A DNA stretch of 64,000 nucleotides, taken from NCBI GenBank assembly GCA_963709395.1, contig CAVPWP010000006.1, positions 70,355 through 134,354 on the forward strand, given 5' to 3'. The notes beneath the pieces are model-generated. The model saw only the letters and a program-made list of their open reading frames with translations, did not search any database and was not told where the DNA came from. This document shows, one piece after another, positions 1 through 10,762 of the stretch. A program made the translations under genes and the position numbers. The stretch is from CAVPWP01 sp963709395 (lineage in GTDB: Bacteria > Pseudomonadota > Alphaproteobacteria > Rhodobacterales > Rhodobacteraceae). Position 1 is the stretch's first letter. The number at the start of each line of letters is the position of its first letter.

Positions 1-436
1 TGATCGCGCCCCAGTGCATCGCGGTGGTGTAAAGGCCCAGGATCGTCGCCTCCTGCCCGCCATGGGTGTTCTGCGCGCTGGTGGTGGCAGTGAAGGTCTT
101 GTTGGCAAGCTTGCCTTCCATCCAGATCGGACCGAGCGTGTCGATGAAGGCGCGGACCTGGCTGGTCGCCGAACCATAGCGCGTGGGCGACGCCCAGAAG
201 TAGCCATCGGCCCAGAGCATGTCGTCGTGGGTGATCACGGGGATGTCCGCGACCTTGTCGACCTGTGCCTTCCACGCGTCCTGTCCGGCGACGACCTCCT
301 TCGGGGCGGTTTCGGCGAACCGCACAAGGCGCACGTCCGCCCCGGCGGCGCGGGCGGCCTCGGCGGCGGCCTCGGCGACCGCGTGATTGGTGCCGTAGGT
401 GGAATAGAAAGCGATGAGGATCTTGGGGGTGGACAT
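1..436 (-). CDS. wrbA: WrbA-type NAD(P)H:quinone oxidoreductase, 3' end outside window
   Basis: Flavodoxin-like FMN enzyme expected to reduce quinones by two electrons using NAD(P)H in the cytoplasm. The gene reads leftwards from ATG at 436 with a good Shine-Dalgarno (AAGGAG, complement of 444-449) and leaves the window after about 145 codons, so the C-terminus is missing. The N-terminal Rossmann-like strand is followed by a phosphate-binding stretch (FYSTYGTNHAVAEA), and the family motif SPTRYGSATSQVRAFID lies near residue 85. TSAQNTHGGQEATI near residue 117 matches the WrbA S-x-GGG/GGQE-T region. No neighbour on the same strand is seen, so it may be monocistronic. Other flavodoxin-fold reductases are possible, but the PTR-G and GGQE-T motifs favour WrbA. 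Confidence 0.85.
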   Translation of the reverse strand, partial: MSTPKILIAFYSTYGTNHAVAEAAAEAARAAGADVRLVRFAETAPKEVVAGQDAWKAQVDKVADIPVITHDDMLWADGYFWASPTRYGSATSQVRAFIDTLGPIWMEGKLANKTFTATTSAQNTHGGQEATILGLYTTAMHWGAI

Positions 437-622
437 GGCGTAACTCCTTGAGGGATCTCGTACGGGAGGGCAGATAGCAACGCACACCGCCCCCCAAAAG
501 CTGCGATCCCGCTGACGTGCTGTGCGCGGATGCGCAGGTCGGCCACCTGCCTGCCGTTCGGGTGAATTGCCCCGCGACGCGCGGCGGCCTAGACAGGGCG
601 CGCAGCAGAATCCGGAGGGCCG

Positions 623-1447
623 ATGCCTGATCCCGACGCCCCCACACCCGAGAAGTCCCACGGCCGCCTGTCGATCCGGCCGACCACCCGCCCGCGCGAG
701 TTGATGACCGACGCGCCCGTCCTTGCCGGGGCCTGGGAAGCGCGCGTGATCACCCTCTTCCCCGAGGTGTTTCCCGGTGTCCTCGGCGCCTCGCTGACGG
801 GGCGCGCGCTGAAGGACGGGCTCTGGCGGCTGGCCACGATCGACCTGCGCACCTTCGGCACCGGCAAGCACCGCGATGTCGACGACACGCCCGCGGGCGG
901 CGGCGCCGGCATGGTGCTGCGCGCCGACGTGGTGGGCCGCGCCCTGCGCGTGGCGGCCGAGGGCACGCCCGACGACCGCGCCCGCTGGCCGGTTGTCGCG
1001 CTCTCGCCCCGCGGCACACCCTTCACCCAAGCCACGGCGCACCGCTTTGCCGAGGCCGACGGCATGACGCTTCTTTGCGGCCGGTTCGAGGGGATCGACC
1101 AGCGCGCGCTCGACCATTTCGGGGTCGAGGAGGTGTCGATCGGCGATTTCGTCCTGACCGGCGGCGAGATCGCCGCCCAGGCGCTGATCGACGCAACGGT
1201 CCGGCTGCGCCCGGGCGTCCTGGGCAACGCCGCCTCGACTGAAGAGGAGAGCTTTTCGAACGGGCTGCTTGAACATCCACAATATACCCGCCCGGCCGTC
1301 TGGGAAGGCCACGCCATCCCTGAGGTGCTGACCTCGGGCAACCACGCCGCCATCGCGGGCTGGCGGCAGGAGCAGGCCAAGGCTCTGACCCGCGACCGCC
1401 GCCCGGACCTCTGGCGCGCCTGGCGCGAGGGCGGCGAGGACAACTGA
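623..1447 (+). CDS. trmD: tRNA (guanine-N1-)-methyltransferase TrmD
   Basis: SPOUT-class enzyme that methylates G37 next to the anticodon of tRNAs reading CNN codons with S-adenosylmethionine, preventing +1 frameshifting. The 274-residue product carries the family signatures: TLFPEVFPGVLGASLTGRAL near residue 45, DDTPAGGGAGMVLRADV near 90, the trefoil-knot SAM site with LLCGRFEGIDQRALDH near 150 and VSIGDFVLTGGEIAAQALID near 170, and the conserved LLEHPQYTRPAVWEG near 215. The ATG at 623 has GGAGG five bases upstream. The N-terminal extension of about 40 residues before the first strand, with SHGRLSI, is typical of the rhodobacterial proteins. Downstream are rplS and rpmE, the usual trmD-rplS neighbourhood, here separated by 530 bases containing repeats. 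Confidence 0.95.
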   Translation: MPDPDAPTPEKSHGRLSIRPTTRPRELMTDAPVLAGAWEARVITLFPEVFPGVLGASLTGRALKDGLWRLATIDLRTFGTGKHRDVDDTPAGGGAGMVLRADVVGRALRVAAEGTPDDRARWPVVALSPRGTPFTQATAHRFAEADGMTLLCGRFEGIDQRALDHFGVEEVSIGDFVLTGGEIAAQALIDATVRLRPGVLGNAASTEEESFSNGLLEHPQYTRPAVWEGHAIPEVLTSGNHAAIAGWRQEQAKALTRDRRPDLWRAWREGGEDN

Positions 1448-1454
1448 TGGGCAT

Positions 1455-1711
1455 GGGGGCTCTGCCCCCGGTCCCGCGGTGGCGGGACCTCCCCCGGGAT
1501 ATTTCAGGGTCGATGGAAACGGGGGCGGCGCGCACCGTGCCGCCCCCGTGCGTAAGCGACCCAAGCGAGCCGCCTCCACCGACCGCGGTCATCGGCGTCC
1601 CCGCCTGTACCGCCCGTGCAGGGTCGCGGCCCAAGGTGAAGAAAGCCCTAAGCCGTCTCCATCGACCTTGAAATATCCCGGGGGGAGGCGAAGCCGGGGG
1701 GCAGAGCCCCC
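1455..1711. repeat. REP-like inverted repeat element in trmD-rplS spacer
   Basis: The element begins with GGGGGCTCTGCCCCCG (1455-1470) and ends with its inverted counterpart ending GGGGGCAGAGCCCCC (to 1711). Inside, the segment CCCGGGATATTTCAGGGTCGAT (about 1494-1515) recurs inverted as ATCGACCTTGAAATATCCCGG at about 1661-1681. Between the arms is a perfect 11-bp hairpin, 1519-1529 with 1539-1549, around a 9-base loop. This paired arrangement resembles a BIME/REP doublet. It carries no open frame I would defend. A single related half-element occurs at about 10731-10762. Confidence 0.65.
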
Positions 1712-1976
1712 CTCCTTTTCATCTTGATCGCACCGCCCCGGGGCCGTATAGCGCGCAGGTTCGCGGCTGAATCGGCCGGCGGACCCGATGTGTATTGGCC
1801 TGCCGCCCTCTTCGGCGGACCCGACGGCCCCGCACGCGGCAGCAAGGAAAGACGACCTGTACCTCCGGCGGGCGCCCCCAACACGGGACAGCGGCGGACC
1901 CGGCAGAAGACGCGGAGCTCTGAGGCGGCATCAACCTCTCCGGACCAACCGGGGGCGACATGAAGGAGTTGATCAG

Positions 1977-2360
1977 ATGAACCTGATCGCACAGCTGGAA
2001 GCCGAGCAGGTGGCCTCGCTCGGGAAAGACCTTCCGGATTTCAAGGCGGGCGACATCGTGCGCGTCGGCTACAAGGTCACCGAAGGCACGCGGTCGCGTG
2101 TCCAGAACTACGAAGGCGTCTGCATCAGCCGCAAGAACGGCACGGGCATCGCCGGATCGTTCACCGTGCGCAAGATTTCCTTCGGCGAGGGCGTGGAGCG
2201 CGTGTTCCCGCTGCACTCGACGAATATCGATTCGATCACGGTGGTCCGCCGCGGCAAGGTGCGCCGCGCCAAGCTCTATTACCTCCGGTCGCGCCGCGGG
2301 AAATCCGCGCGGATCGCCGAGGACACAACCTACAAGCCCAAGCCGGGCGCCGAGGCGTAA
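1977..2360 (+). CDS. rplS: 50S ribosomal protein L19
   Basis: Large-subunit protein at the 30S-50S interface. The 127-residue product starts MNLIAQLEAEQV and shows the L19 core: FKAGDIVRVGYKVTEG, SRVQNYEGVCISRKN, SFTVRKISFGEGVERVFPLH and the basic C-terminus VRRGKVRRAKLYYLRSRRGK. Length matches the family plus a short acidic/basic tail. The ATG at 1977 follows AAGGAG by eight bases; longer in-frame starts upstream lie in repeat-derived sequence and are rejected. rpmE follows after 12 bases with its own strong Shine-Dalgarno, so the two are co-transcribed. Confidence 0.97.
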   Translation: MNLIAQLEAEQVASLGKDLPDFKAGDIVRVGYKVTEGTRSRVQNYEGVCISRKNGTGIAGSFTVRKISFGEGVERVFPLHSTNIDSITVVRRGKVRRAKLYYLRSRRGKSARIAEDTTYKPKPGAEA

Positions 2361-2372
2361 GGAGGGGACGAG

Positions 2373-2594
2373 ATGAAAAAAGACACCCATCCCGATTATC
2401 ACATCATCGACGTGAAGATGACGAATGGCGACATCGTCCAGATGAAGTCGACCTGGGGCACCGAAGGCGCGACCCTGTCGCTCGACATCGACCCCAGCGT
2501 GCACCCGGCCTGGACCGGCGGAAGCTCGCGCCTTCTGGACACCGGCGGCCGCGTGTCGAAGTTCAAGAAGAAATACGAAGGCCTGGGCTTCTGA
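2373..2594 (+). CDS. rpmE: 50S ribosomal protein L31
   Basis: Small-subunit-bridging protein of the 50S particle. The 73-residue sequence begins MKKDTHPDYHIIDVKMTNG and contains STWGTEGATLSLDIDP and HPAWTGG followed by LLDTGGRVSKFKKKY, all diagnostic of L31. It contains no cysteine, so it is the zinc-independent form normal for alphaproteobacteria rather than a zinc-starvation paralogue. Shine-Dalgarno AAGGAGG lies seven bases before the ATG. A strong terminator follows at 2620, ending the rplS-rpmE transcript. Confidence 0.97.
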   Translation: MKKDTHPDYHIIDVKMTNGDIVQMKSTWGTEGATLSLDIDPSVHPAWTGGSSRLLDTGGRVSKFKKKYEGLGF

Positions 2595-2619
2595 GCCCAC
2601 TGCCCCTTCGGCAAGAAAG

Positions 2620-2649
2620 AACGCCGCCCCGGTTTCGGGGCGGCGTTTT
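2620..2649. terminator. Rho-independent terminator, rpmE/clpB convergent spacer
   Basis: A 10-bp GC-rich stem (ACGCCGCCCC with GGGGCGGCGT) around a short GGTTTC-type loop is followed by TTTTCCGTTT on the plus strand. On the minus strand the arm is followed by a T/C-rich stretch, so it can serve both rpmE (plus) and clpB (minus), which converge here. Confidence 0.9.
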
Positions 2650-2683
2650 CCGTTTCACCTGGCCGCGTACCAGGGCCGGGGCC

Positions 2684-5299
<2,616 letters not shown>

Positions 5300-5380
5300 C
5301 ACGTCTCTCCTTCCATAAAGCGCCCGGTGTCTTGAAAGCGCCCGCATGCGCGGCACGCCCCGGTCCGGGCCTCGGTTTGG

Positions 5381-5409
5381 ATATGGGAGGCCGGAATGCG
5401 TTGCTCAAG
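5381..5409 (-). promoter_or_regulatory. Sigma-32 (RpoH)-type promoter for clpB
   Basis: Reading the minus strand, CTTGAG (5409-5404) is separated by exactly 17 bases from CCATAT (5386-5381). This matches the alphaproteobacterial RpoH pattern CTTG-(17-18)-CCATAT closely. The predicted start site near 5374 leaves a leader of about 75 bases before the clpB ATG at 5299. This fits heat-shock induction of a disaggregase. Confidence 0.75.
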
Positions 5410-5546
5410 TGTCACAGACATGGTTTCGCACCCCCGGCTTCTTCTGGCGTGAAAATACCTCCGCCGGAGGCATCGCCGCGACAGCGGCAATCTTGACGCG
5501 CCGTGTCGGAGCCCGCACACCCGGTTTCGGGAACCAGGAGGGATGC

Positions 5547-6236
5547 ATGTCCGACGACAGACTGATTGTCGCGCTTGATGTCCCGGGCGCGCTTGAAGGG
5601 CTTGAGCTTGCCGGGCGTCTCGGAGACGCGGTGTCGTTTTACAAGATCGGCCTTGGCATGTTGACGGGCGGCGGGCTGGCGCTGGCAAACGAGCTCAAGC
5701 ACGACCACGGCAAGCGCATCTTTCTCGACATGAAGCTCTTCGATATCGGTGCCACGGTCGAGGCGGCGGTGCGGGGGCTGGCGCAGTTCGATCTCGATTT
5801 CCTGACCGTCCACGGCGACCCCCATGTCGTGCGCGCCGCGAAAGAGGGCGCGGCGGGCAGCGATCTGAAGATCCTCGCCGTCACGATCCTGACCTCGCTC
5901 GACCGCGCCGACCTCGACGCCTGCCTGATCCGCGAGGGCGACCTTGCCGACCTGGTGCTGCAGCGCGCAACGGCTGCGTTCGAGGCCGGGGCCGACGGTG
6001 TCATCGCCTCGCCGCAAGAGGCCGCCGCGATCCGCGCCCTGCCCGGCGCGGCCGGCCGGCTGATCGTCACGCCCGGCGTGCGCCCGGAGGGCGCTGCCCT
6101 TGGCGACCAAAAGCGCGTGGCCACCCCGGCCGAGGCCATCGCCGCGGGAGCCGACCACATCGTGGTGGGCCGCCCGATCTGGGCCGCGCACGATCCTCTT
6201 GCAGCGGCGCGGGCCGTGCTGGACAGCCTGCCATGA
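5547..6236 (+). CDS. pyrF: orotidine 5'-phosphate decarboxylase
   Basis: Catalyses the last step of de novo UMP synthesis, decarboxylating OMP. The 229-residue TIM-barrel starts MSDDRLIVALDVPG; the catalytic tetrad region is LFLDMKLFDIGATVE (D-x-K-x-x-D-I-x-x-T) near residue 60, preceded by FYKIGLGML. The phosphate-binding signatures VTPGVRPEGA and AIAAGADHIVVGRPIW are near the C-terminus. ATG 5547 follows AGGAGG at ideal distance. Its stop overlaps the next gene by four bases (ATGA), so the downstream transporter is translationally coupled. Confidence 0.96.
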   Translation: MSDDRLIVALDVPGALEGLELAGRLGDAVSFYKIGLGMLTGGGLALANELKHDHGKRIFLDMKLFDIGATVEAAVRGLAQFDLDFLTVHGDPHVVRAAKEGAAGSDLKILAVTILTSLDRADLDACLIREGDLADLVLQRATAAFEAGADGVIASPQEAAAIRALPGAAGRLIVTPGVRPEGAALGDQKRVATPAEAIAAGADHIVVGRPIWAAHDPLAAARAVLDSLP

Positions 6237-7108
6237 ACCTCCTCCTGGACGTCGGGCTGCCGCTTGGCCTTGCGTTCATGATGTTCTCCCTTGGCCTTGG
6301 CCTTGCCGCCGGGGATTTCCTGCGGGTCCTGCGCCGCCCCCGCGCGGTGCTGACCGGCGTCGCGGCCCAGATCGTCCTGCTGCCGCTGACGGCGCTTGCG
6401 CTGGTCACGCTGGCCGGGCTTGGGCCGGTGCTGTCGGTCGGGGTGATGATCCTTGCCTTTTCCCCGGGCGGGGTCACGACGAACATGATGACGCGGATCG
6501 CGCAGGGCGATGTCGCCCTGTCGGTCACCCTGACCGCGGTCGTCAGCATGGCCGCCGTGTTCACGGTGCCGCCGCTCGTGTCGCTCACCGCAGCGCATTT
6601 CATGGGGGACGCCCTGCCGCGGGTGGCCGTCGGGCCCTTTGCGGCGACCATGGCGCTGATCACCGCCGTTCCGGTCGCCGCCGCCATGGCGCTGCGCCGC
6701 GCGGCCCCGGCCTTCGTCGCCCGCATCGAGCCCCGCGCCTTCACGATCTCCGCGCTGGTTTTCGTGGCCATCGTCGCCGCGGCCCTGACCCAGAACTGGG
6801 CGCTTTTCGTGTCCGAGCTGGCCGTGCTCGGCCCGCTCATGGCGGCCATGATCGTCCTGCTTCTTGCGCTTGGCTACGGGCTGGCGCGCCTGACGGGGCT
6901 GGGCGGGGCTGAAGCCCGCGCGATCTCGATCGAGACCGGCGTTCAGAACGGCGCCCTGGGCGTCACCGTGGCCGGTCTTGCCGCGGGAAACGTGCCCGGC
7001 ATGGACGCGCTTTTGCTGCCCTCGGCGGTCTACGGCGTGCTGATGTACATCATCACCGTGCCGTTGATCCTGTTTCTGCGCCGGCGCCCGGTGAGAACGG
7101 GGGGCTGA
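6233..7108 (+). CDS. bile acid:sodium symporter (BASS) family protein
   Basis: Integral membrane protein of 291 residues with about nine to ten predicted hydrophobic helices, beginning MNLLLDVGLPLGLAFMMFSL. The motif ILAFSPGGVTTNMMTRIA-GD near residue 80 is the BASS crossover region, and EARAISIETGVQNGALGVT near 225 is the second characteristic crossover/sodium-site motif. Family members import organic anions or organic acids with sodium; the substrate cannot be read from sequence. It overlaps the pyrF stop by four bases, so expression is linked to pyrF, although no functional relation to pyrimidines is evident. Confidence 0.85.
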   Translation: MNLLLDVGLPLGLAFMMFSLGLGLAAGDFLRVLRRPRAVLTGVAAQIVLLPLTALALVTLAGLGPVLSVGVMILAFSPGGVTTNMMTRIAQGDVALSVTLTAVVSMAAVFTVPPLVSLTAAHFMGDALPRVAVGPFAATMALITAVPVAAAMALRRAAPAFVARIEPRAFTISALVFVAIVAAALTQNWALFVSELAVLGPLMAAMIVLLLALGYGLARLTGLGGAEARAISIETGVQNGALGVTVAGLAAGNVPGMDALLLPSAVYGVLMYIITVPLILFLRRRPVRTGG

Positions 7109-7123
7109 AACCGGGGAGCGCCC

Positions 7124-7411
7124 CTAATCCTCGTTGATGTCGCGGTCGATGATCTTGATCTGTCCCTTGCGGATGCCCAGTACCCGGCGCAGCCCGAGCC
7201 ACGCCAGAAGCGACACCACGGCAAAGAAAAGTGCGAGCGCCGGCACCGATGCGGCCAGCGCACCGGCGACTGGCCCGCCGACCAGTAGCACGACACCGGT
7301 GATCGCCGCCCCCAGCGCGAAGCCCAGGAAGACGTAGCCCGGCACCGCGATCTCGATCAGCCCCAGAACAACCGCGCCGGACAGCCAGACCCACCACAGC
7401 CCCCACATCAC
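7124..7411 (-). CDS. NfeD-like small membrane protein
   Basis: A 95-residue protein with three hydrophobic segments (about residues 5-25, 28-50, 53-75) and a short polar C-terminus ending IKIIDRDINED. It overlaps the SPFH gene upstream on the same strand by four bases (7408-7411). This SPFH plus short NfeD pairing is widespread and suggests a partner that anchors or modulates the SPFH assembly at the membrane. The soluble OB-fold domain of full-length NfeD is much reduced here, so only the membrane part is convincing. Confidence 0.75.
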   Translation of the reverse strand: MMWGLWWVWLSGAVVLGLIEIAVPGYVFLGFALGAAITGVVLLVGGPVAGALAASVPALALFFAVVSLLAWLGLRRVLGIRKGQIKIIDRDINED

Positions 7412-8295
7412 CCGCGTCCCTTCAAGAGCTTGAACGCATCGCCGAACGCCTCGACCGCCGCGGCCGGCAGCACGATCGTCTGCTTGCCCTGCCCCGCGCC
7501 CAGCGCGTTCAGCGCCTCGACCTGCTTCAGCGCCACCTGGTACTGCGCGGCCTCGATCCCGTTTTCCTTTATCGCCTCGGCGATCACCGCCGTCGAATAG
7601 GCCTCGGCCTCGGCAAGGATGCGCTTGGCCTTGGCCTCCTGCTCGGCCGCGTAAAGGTCGCCGTCGGCCTGAAGCTCGACCGCGCGTTTGGTGCCCTCGG
7701 CCCGCGTCACCTGGGCCCGCCGCTCACGCTCGGCATTGAGCTGCTGGAGCATCGCGTCCCGCGTCGCCTGGTCGAGGTTCACGTCCAGGATTTCGGCCCG
7801 CGTGACCTCTATGCCCCAGTTGTCCACCGCGTCCGCCACGCTGAGCTTGATCGTGTCGATCAGCGCCGACCGGTTCGACTGCACCTGGTCGAGTTCCATC
7901 TTGCCGATCTCGGCGCGCACGATCCCCGCGACCGTCGTGGCGATCGCGGCATCGACGTCGCGGATCCGGTAAACCGTCCGTTCCGGCTCGAGGATGCGGT
8001 AGAAGACGCTGGTGTCGACCTTCACCAGCACGTTGTCGAGGGTGATGGCGTCCTGGCTTGCCGTGGGCAGCTGACGTTCGAGGATCGACACCTTGTGCGC
8101 CACCTTGTCGAGGAACGGGACGATGAAGTTTATTCCTGGCCCCAGGACCGACTTCAGCCGCCCGAAGCGTTCGACCACATGCTTTTCCGACTGCGGCACG
8201 ATCCTGATCGCCAGGAACAGGCTGAGGATGATGAAACCCGCCAGAAGCAGCGTGAAGACGCTGCCGCCGCCGATACCCGTGACGATCTGATCCAT
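7408..8295 (-). CDS. SPFH/Band 7 (stomatin/QmcA-type) membrane protein
   Basis: A 295-residue protein with one N-terminal membrane segment (about residues 8-30) followed by a SPFH domain: VPQSEKHVVERFGRLKSVL-GPGINFIVPFLD, then the stomatin signature region TVVAGIVRAEIGKMELDQVQ, and an alanine/glutamate-rich coiled-coil region (about 180-250, EQEAKAKRILAEAEAY). It is expected to oligomerise into a membrane microdomain scaffold, often regulating FtsH-like proteases. ATG 8295 was chosen because an AAGGGA Shine-Dalgarno precedes it and the upstream 12-residue extension is not typical. It is co-transcribed with the NfeD-like gene through a four-base overlap. Confidence 0.9.
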   Translation of the reverse strand: MDQIVTGIGGGSVFTLLLAGFIILSLFLAIRIVPQSEKHVVERFGRLKSVLGPGINFIVPFLDKVAHKVSILERQLPTASQDAITLDNVLVKVDTSVFYRILEPERTVYRIRDVDAAIATTVAGIVRAEIGKMELDQVQSNRSALIDTIKLSVADAVDNWGIEVTRAEILDVNLDQATRDAMLQQLNAERERRAQVTRAEGTKRAVELQADGDLYAAEQEAKAKRILAEAEAYSTAVIAEAIKENGIEAAQYQVALKQVEALNALGAGQGKQTIVLPAAAVEAFGDAFKLLKGRG

Positions 8296-8435
8296 GAAAT
8301 CCCTTTCGGCCGAAAAGCTTGCGCGCGACACCCTACACCATGCCCACCGGGCGACAATAAGGCGAAAACGGGGTCATGCGCGGCGTCGCGGAAACAATTG
8401 GCCAGAAGTGAGGTTGCCGGTCCCCGAAGGTCCGA

Positions 8436-9338
8436 TCAGGCGACGGTCGGGTCGTCGAGATACATCCGCCAGGAATGCGCGGGCCGGAACCCCAGCAGCC
8501 GTCTGGCCTTCGCGTTCGAATAGAAGGTCTCGGTCTCGCCCATCGACCGACGGACCGGCACACCGGCATAGAACCGCTGCGTCAGTTCGTCGGTGGTCAG
8601 GGCCACCGAATGGTCGTCGTTCGAAGCGTTGAAGACCTCGTATCCCAGCCCGTCGGTTCGCAGGCACCGGTCCACCATCTGCCCCAGATCGCGGGCATCG
8701 ATATAGGCGAAGATGTTCCGCCGCCGCACCTCGGGCCGGGCGATGTAGCCGGGAAAGTCCTGCCGGTATTCATGCGGCTCGATCACGTTGTTGATCCGCA
8801 GCCCGTAGATATCCGCCCCGCTGCGCCGCTGGAACGACCGGGCCGTGACCTCGTTCACCACTTTCGACATGGCATAGCTGTCCTCGGGGACGGTCGGGTG
8901 GTCCTCATCGACCGGCAGGTAGTCGGGCTTGCGCTCGCCATCGGCGAAACAGACGCCATAGGTCGTTTCGGACGAGGCGAAGACGATCTTGCGCACCCCC
9001 GCCTTCACCGCCGCGTCGATGACGTTGTAGGTGCCCAGCGTGTTGACCCGGTAGCATTCGTTGTCGGCCTTCAGAAGGATGCGCGGCACGGCGGCGAAAT
9101 GCACCACCGCATCGAAGGACGGAACCCCGGTGCCCGGCTCGAGCTCGTCGAAGCCGGCATAGCTTTGCATCACGTCGAAGACCTGCCCCGCGTCCGTGAT
9201 ATCGGCGATCCGGTTGTCGACGCCGGGATGGTCGAGCGGCACGAGGTCGAGGTTCAGCACCCGGTGCCCCTGCCCCAGAAGGTAGGGGATGACATGCCGC
9301 CCGGCCTTGCCGGCCCCGCCGGTGAAGAGAATGCGCAT
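8436..9338 (-). CDS. NAD-dependent epimerase/dehydratase family protein
   Basis: Extended short-chain dehydrogenase of 300 residues. The NAD-binding glycine motif TGGAGKAGRHV is at residues 6-16, the catalytic tyrosine/lysine pair is in SYAMSKVVNE near residue 155, and SSETTYGVCF near 115 supplies the Ser/Thr. Family members act on nucleotide sugars or related polyols; the substrate is not evident, and the neighbours (dinB divergent, SPFH downstream on the same strand) do not help. ATG 9338 follows GGAGGACCCC. It is divergent from dinB with about 108 bases between starts. Confidence 0.85.
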   Translation of the reverse strand: MRILFTGGAGKAGRHVIPYLLGQGHRVLNLDLVPLDHPGVDNRIADITDAGQVFDVMQSYAGFDELEPGTGVPSFDAVVHFAAVPRILLKADNECYRVNTLGTYNVIDAAVKAGVRKIVFASSETTYGVCFADGERKPDYLPVDEDHPTVPEDSYAMSKVVNEVTARSFQRRSGADIYGLRINNVIEPHEYRQDFPGYIARPEVRRRNIFAYIDARDLGQMVDRCLRTDGLGYEVFNASNDDHSVALTTDELTQRFYAGVPVRRSMGETETFYSNAKARRLLGFRPAHSWRMYLDDPTVA

Positions 9339-9446
9339 GGGGTCCTCCGCTGCGTGGTGTCCGACCAGAGTTGCGCGTCCGGGCGCGGTGGCGCAACCAC
9401 CGATCGGCGCTTTCCGACAGGGCCCCGCCCGGCGTATGATCCCACC

Positions 9447-10701
9447 ATGCCCGCTCTCTGCCGCGATTGCCTGACCACGTTCGACGCCGGCCGCCGCTGC
9501 CCCGCCTGCGGCCGGCCGCGGATCGTCTCGCACCCCGAGCTTTTCGACCTGTCCATCGCCCACATGGATTGCGACGCCTTCTATGCCTCGGTCGAGAAAC
9601 GCGACGATCCGTCCCTGCGCGACAAGCCCGTCATCATCGGGGGCGGCCGCCGCGGCGTGGTCTCGACCGCCTGCTACATCGCCCGGATCCGAGGCGTGAA
9701 ATCGGCCATGCCGATGTTCAAGGCCCTTGCCCTTTGCCCCGAGGCGGTGGTGGTGAAGGGACGGATGGACGTCTATGCGGCAGTCTCGCGCCAGGTCCGG
9801 GCGCTGATGGACGACCTCACGCCGGTGGTCGAACCCCTGTCGCTCGACGAGGCGTTCCTCGACCTCACCGGCACCGCCCGGCTGCACGGCGCGCCGCCCG
9901 CGGTGATGCTGGCGCGGCTGCTCAGGCGGATGGAGGAGGAGATCGGCATCACCGGCTCGATCGGGCTTTCGCACAACAAATTCCTGGCCAAGGTGGCCAG
10001 CGACCTTGAAAAGCCCCGCGGTTTTTCGGTCATCGGACAGGCCGAGACCGCCGATTTCCTGCGCGACAAGCCCGTGCGCCTGATCTGGGGCGTCGGACAG
10101 CAGACCCAGGACGCGCTCGACCGCGCCGGGATCCGCAGCTTCGCCGACCTCCTGCGCTGGGACCGCTCCGACCTCGAGGCGCGCTTCGGGCAGATGGGGG
10201 ACCGGCTCTGGCACCTTGCCCGGGGCGAAGACCGACGCCGCGTCTCGGTCAACAGCCCGATGAAAAGCATCTCGAACGAGACGACCTTCGGCGAGGACAC
10301 CGCCGACGCCGACATCCTTGACGGCCATATCTGGCGGCTGGCCGAACAGGTGTCGGACCGCGCCAAGGCCAAGGGGCGTGGCCGGACGGGTGGTCACGCT
10401 CAAGCTCAAGCGCGCCAATCACCAGATCCTCACCCGCCGGACCAGCCTGCCCGATCCGACGCAGATCGCCGACCGCATCTACCGCACGGCGCGCGGCCTT
10501 TTCGACCAGCGCGGCGACGACAGCCCCTACCGGCTGATCGGCGTCGGCCTGAGCGAGCTTTTCCCCGAAACGCAGGCCGACATCTCGGGCGACCTCCTTG
10601 ACCCGCAGGCGATCCGCCGCGCCGGGGCCGAACGCGCCGCCGATGCCATCCGCGCCCGCTTCGGCACGGATGCGATCGTCAAGGGCCGGTCACTGCGCTG
10701 A
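9447..10701 (+). pseudogene. dinB: DNA polymerase IV (DinB) with one frameshift
   Basis: Y-family translesion polymerase. From ATG 9447 the frame encodes an N-terminal cysteine module (Cys5, 8, 18, 21) and then the palm/fingers: AHMDCDAFYASVEKRDDPSL with Asp41, GVVSTACYIARIRGVKSAMP, and the catalytic PLSLDEAFLDLTG near residue 130. The reading frame breaks at about 10373-10376: after DRAKAKG the homologous continuation VAGRVVTLKLKRANH is found one frame further on and runs to the stop at 10701 (little-finger domain, ending IVKGRSLR). Deleting one G of the GGGG run restores a full-length protein of about 417 residues. Either a sequence error or a very recent mutation; all other parts look intact. 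Confidence 0.85.
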
Positions 10702-10730
10702 CCAACCCCGCCTTTTCTCTTGGAATTACT

Positions 10731-10762
10731 CCGGGTAGCGGCGCAGCCGGGGGCAGAGCCCT
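10731..10762. repeat. REP-like half element
   Basis: The stretch around 10731-10762 contains CGCAGCCGGGGGCAGAGCCC, matching one arm of the 1455-1711 element (GCCGGGGGGCAGAGCCCC). It sits between the convergent 3' ends of dinB and the N-formylglutamate amidohydrolase gene, a typical place for REP sequences. Only one arm is present. Confidence 0.5.

Noticed and set aside
2373..2594. Zinc-starvation paralogue of L31
   Set aside because: Absence of cysteines is normal for the alphaproteobacterial housekeeping L31; no zinc-uptake regulator site is seen upstream.
10360..10390. Programmed frameshifting in dinB
   Set aside because: There is no typical slippery heptamer with a downstream structure that I can see; a single extra G in a GGGG run is simpler.
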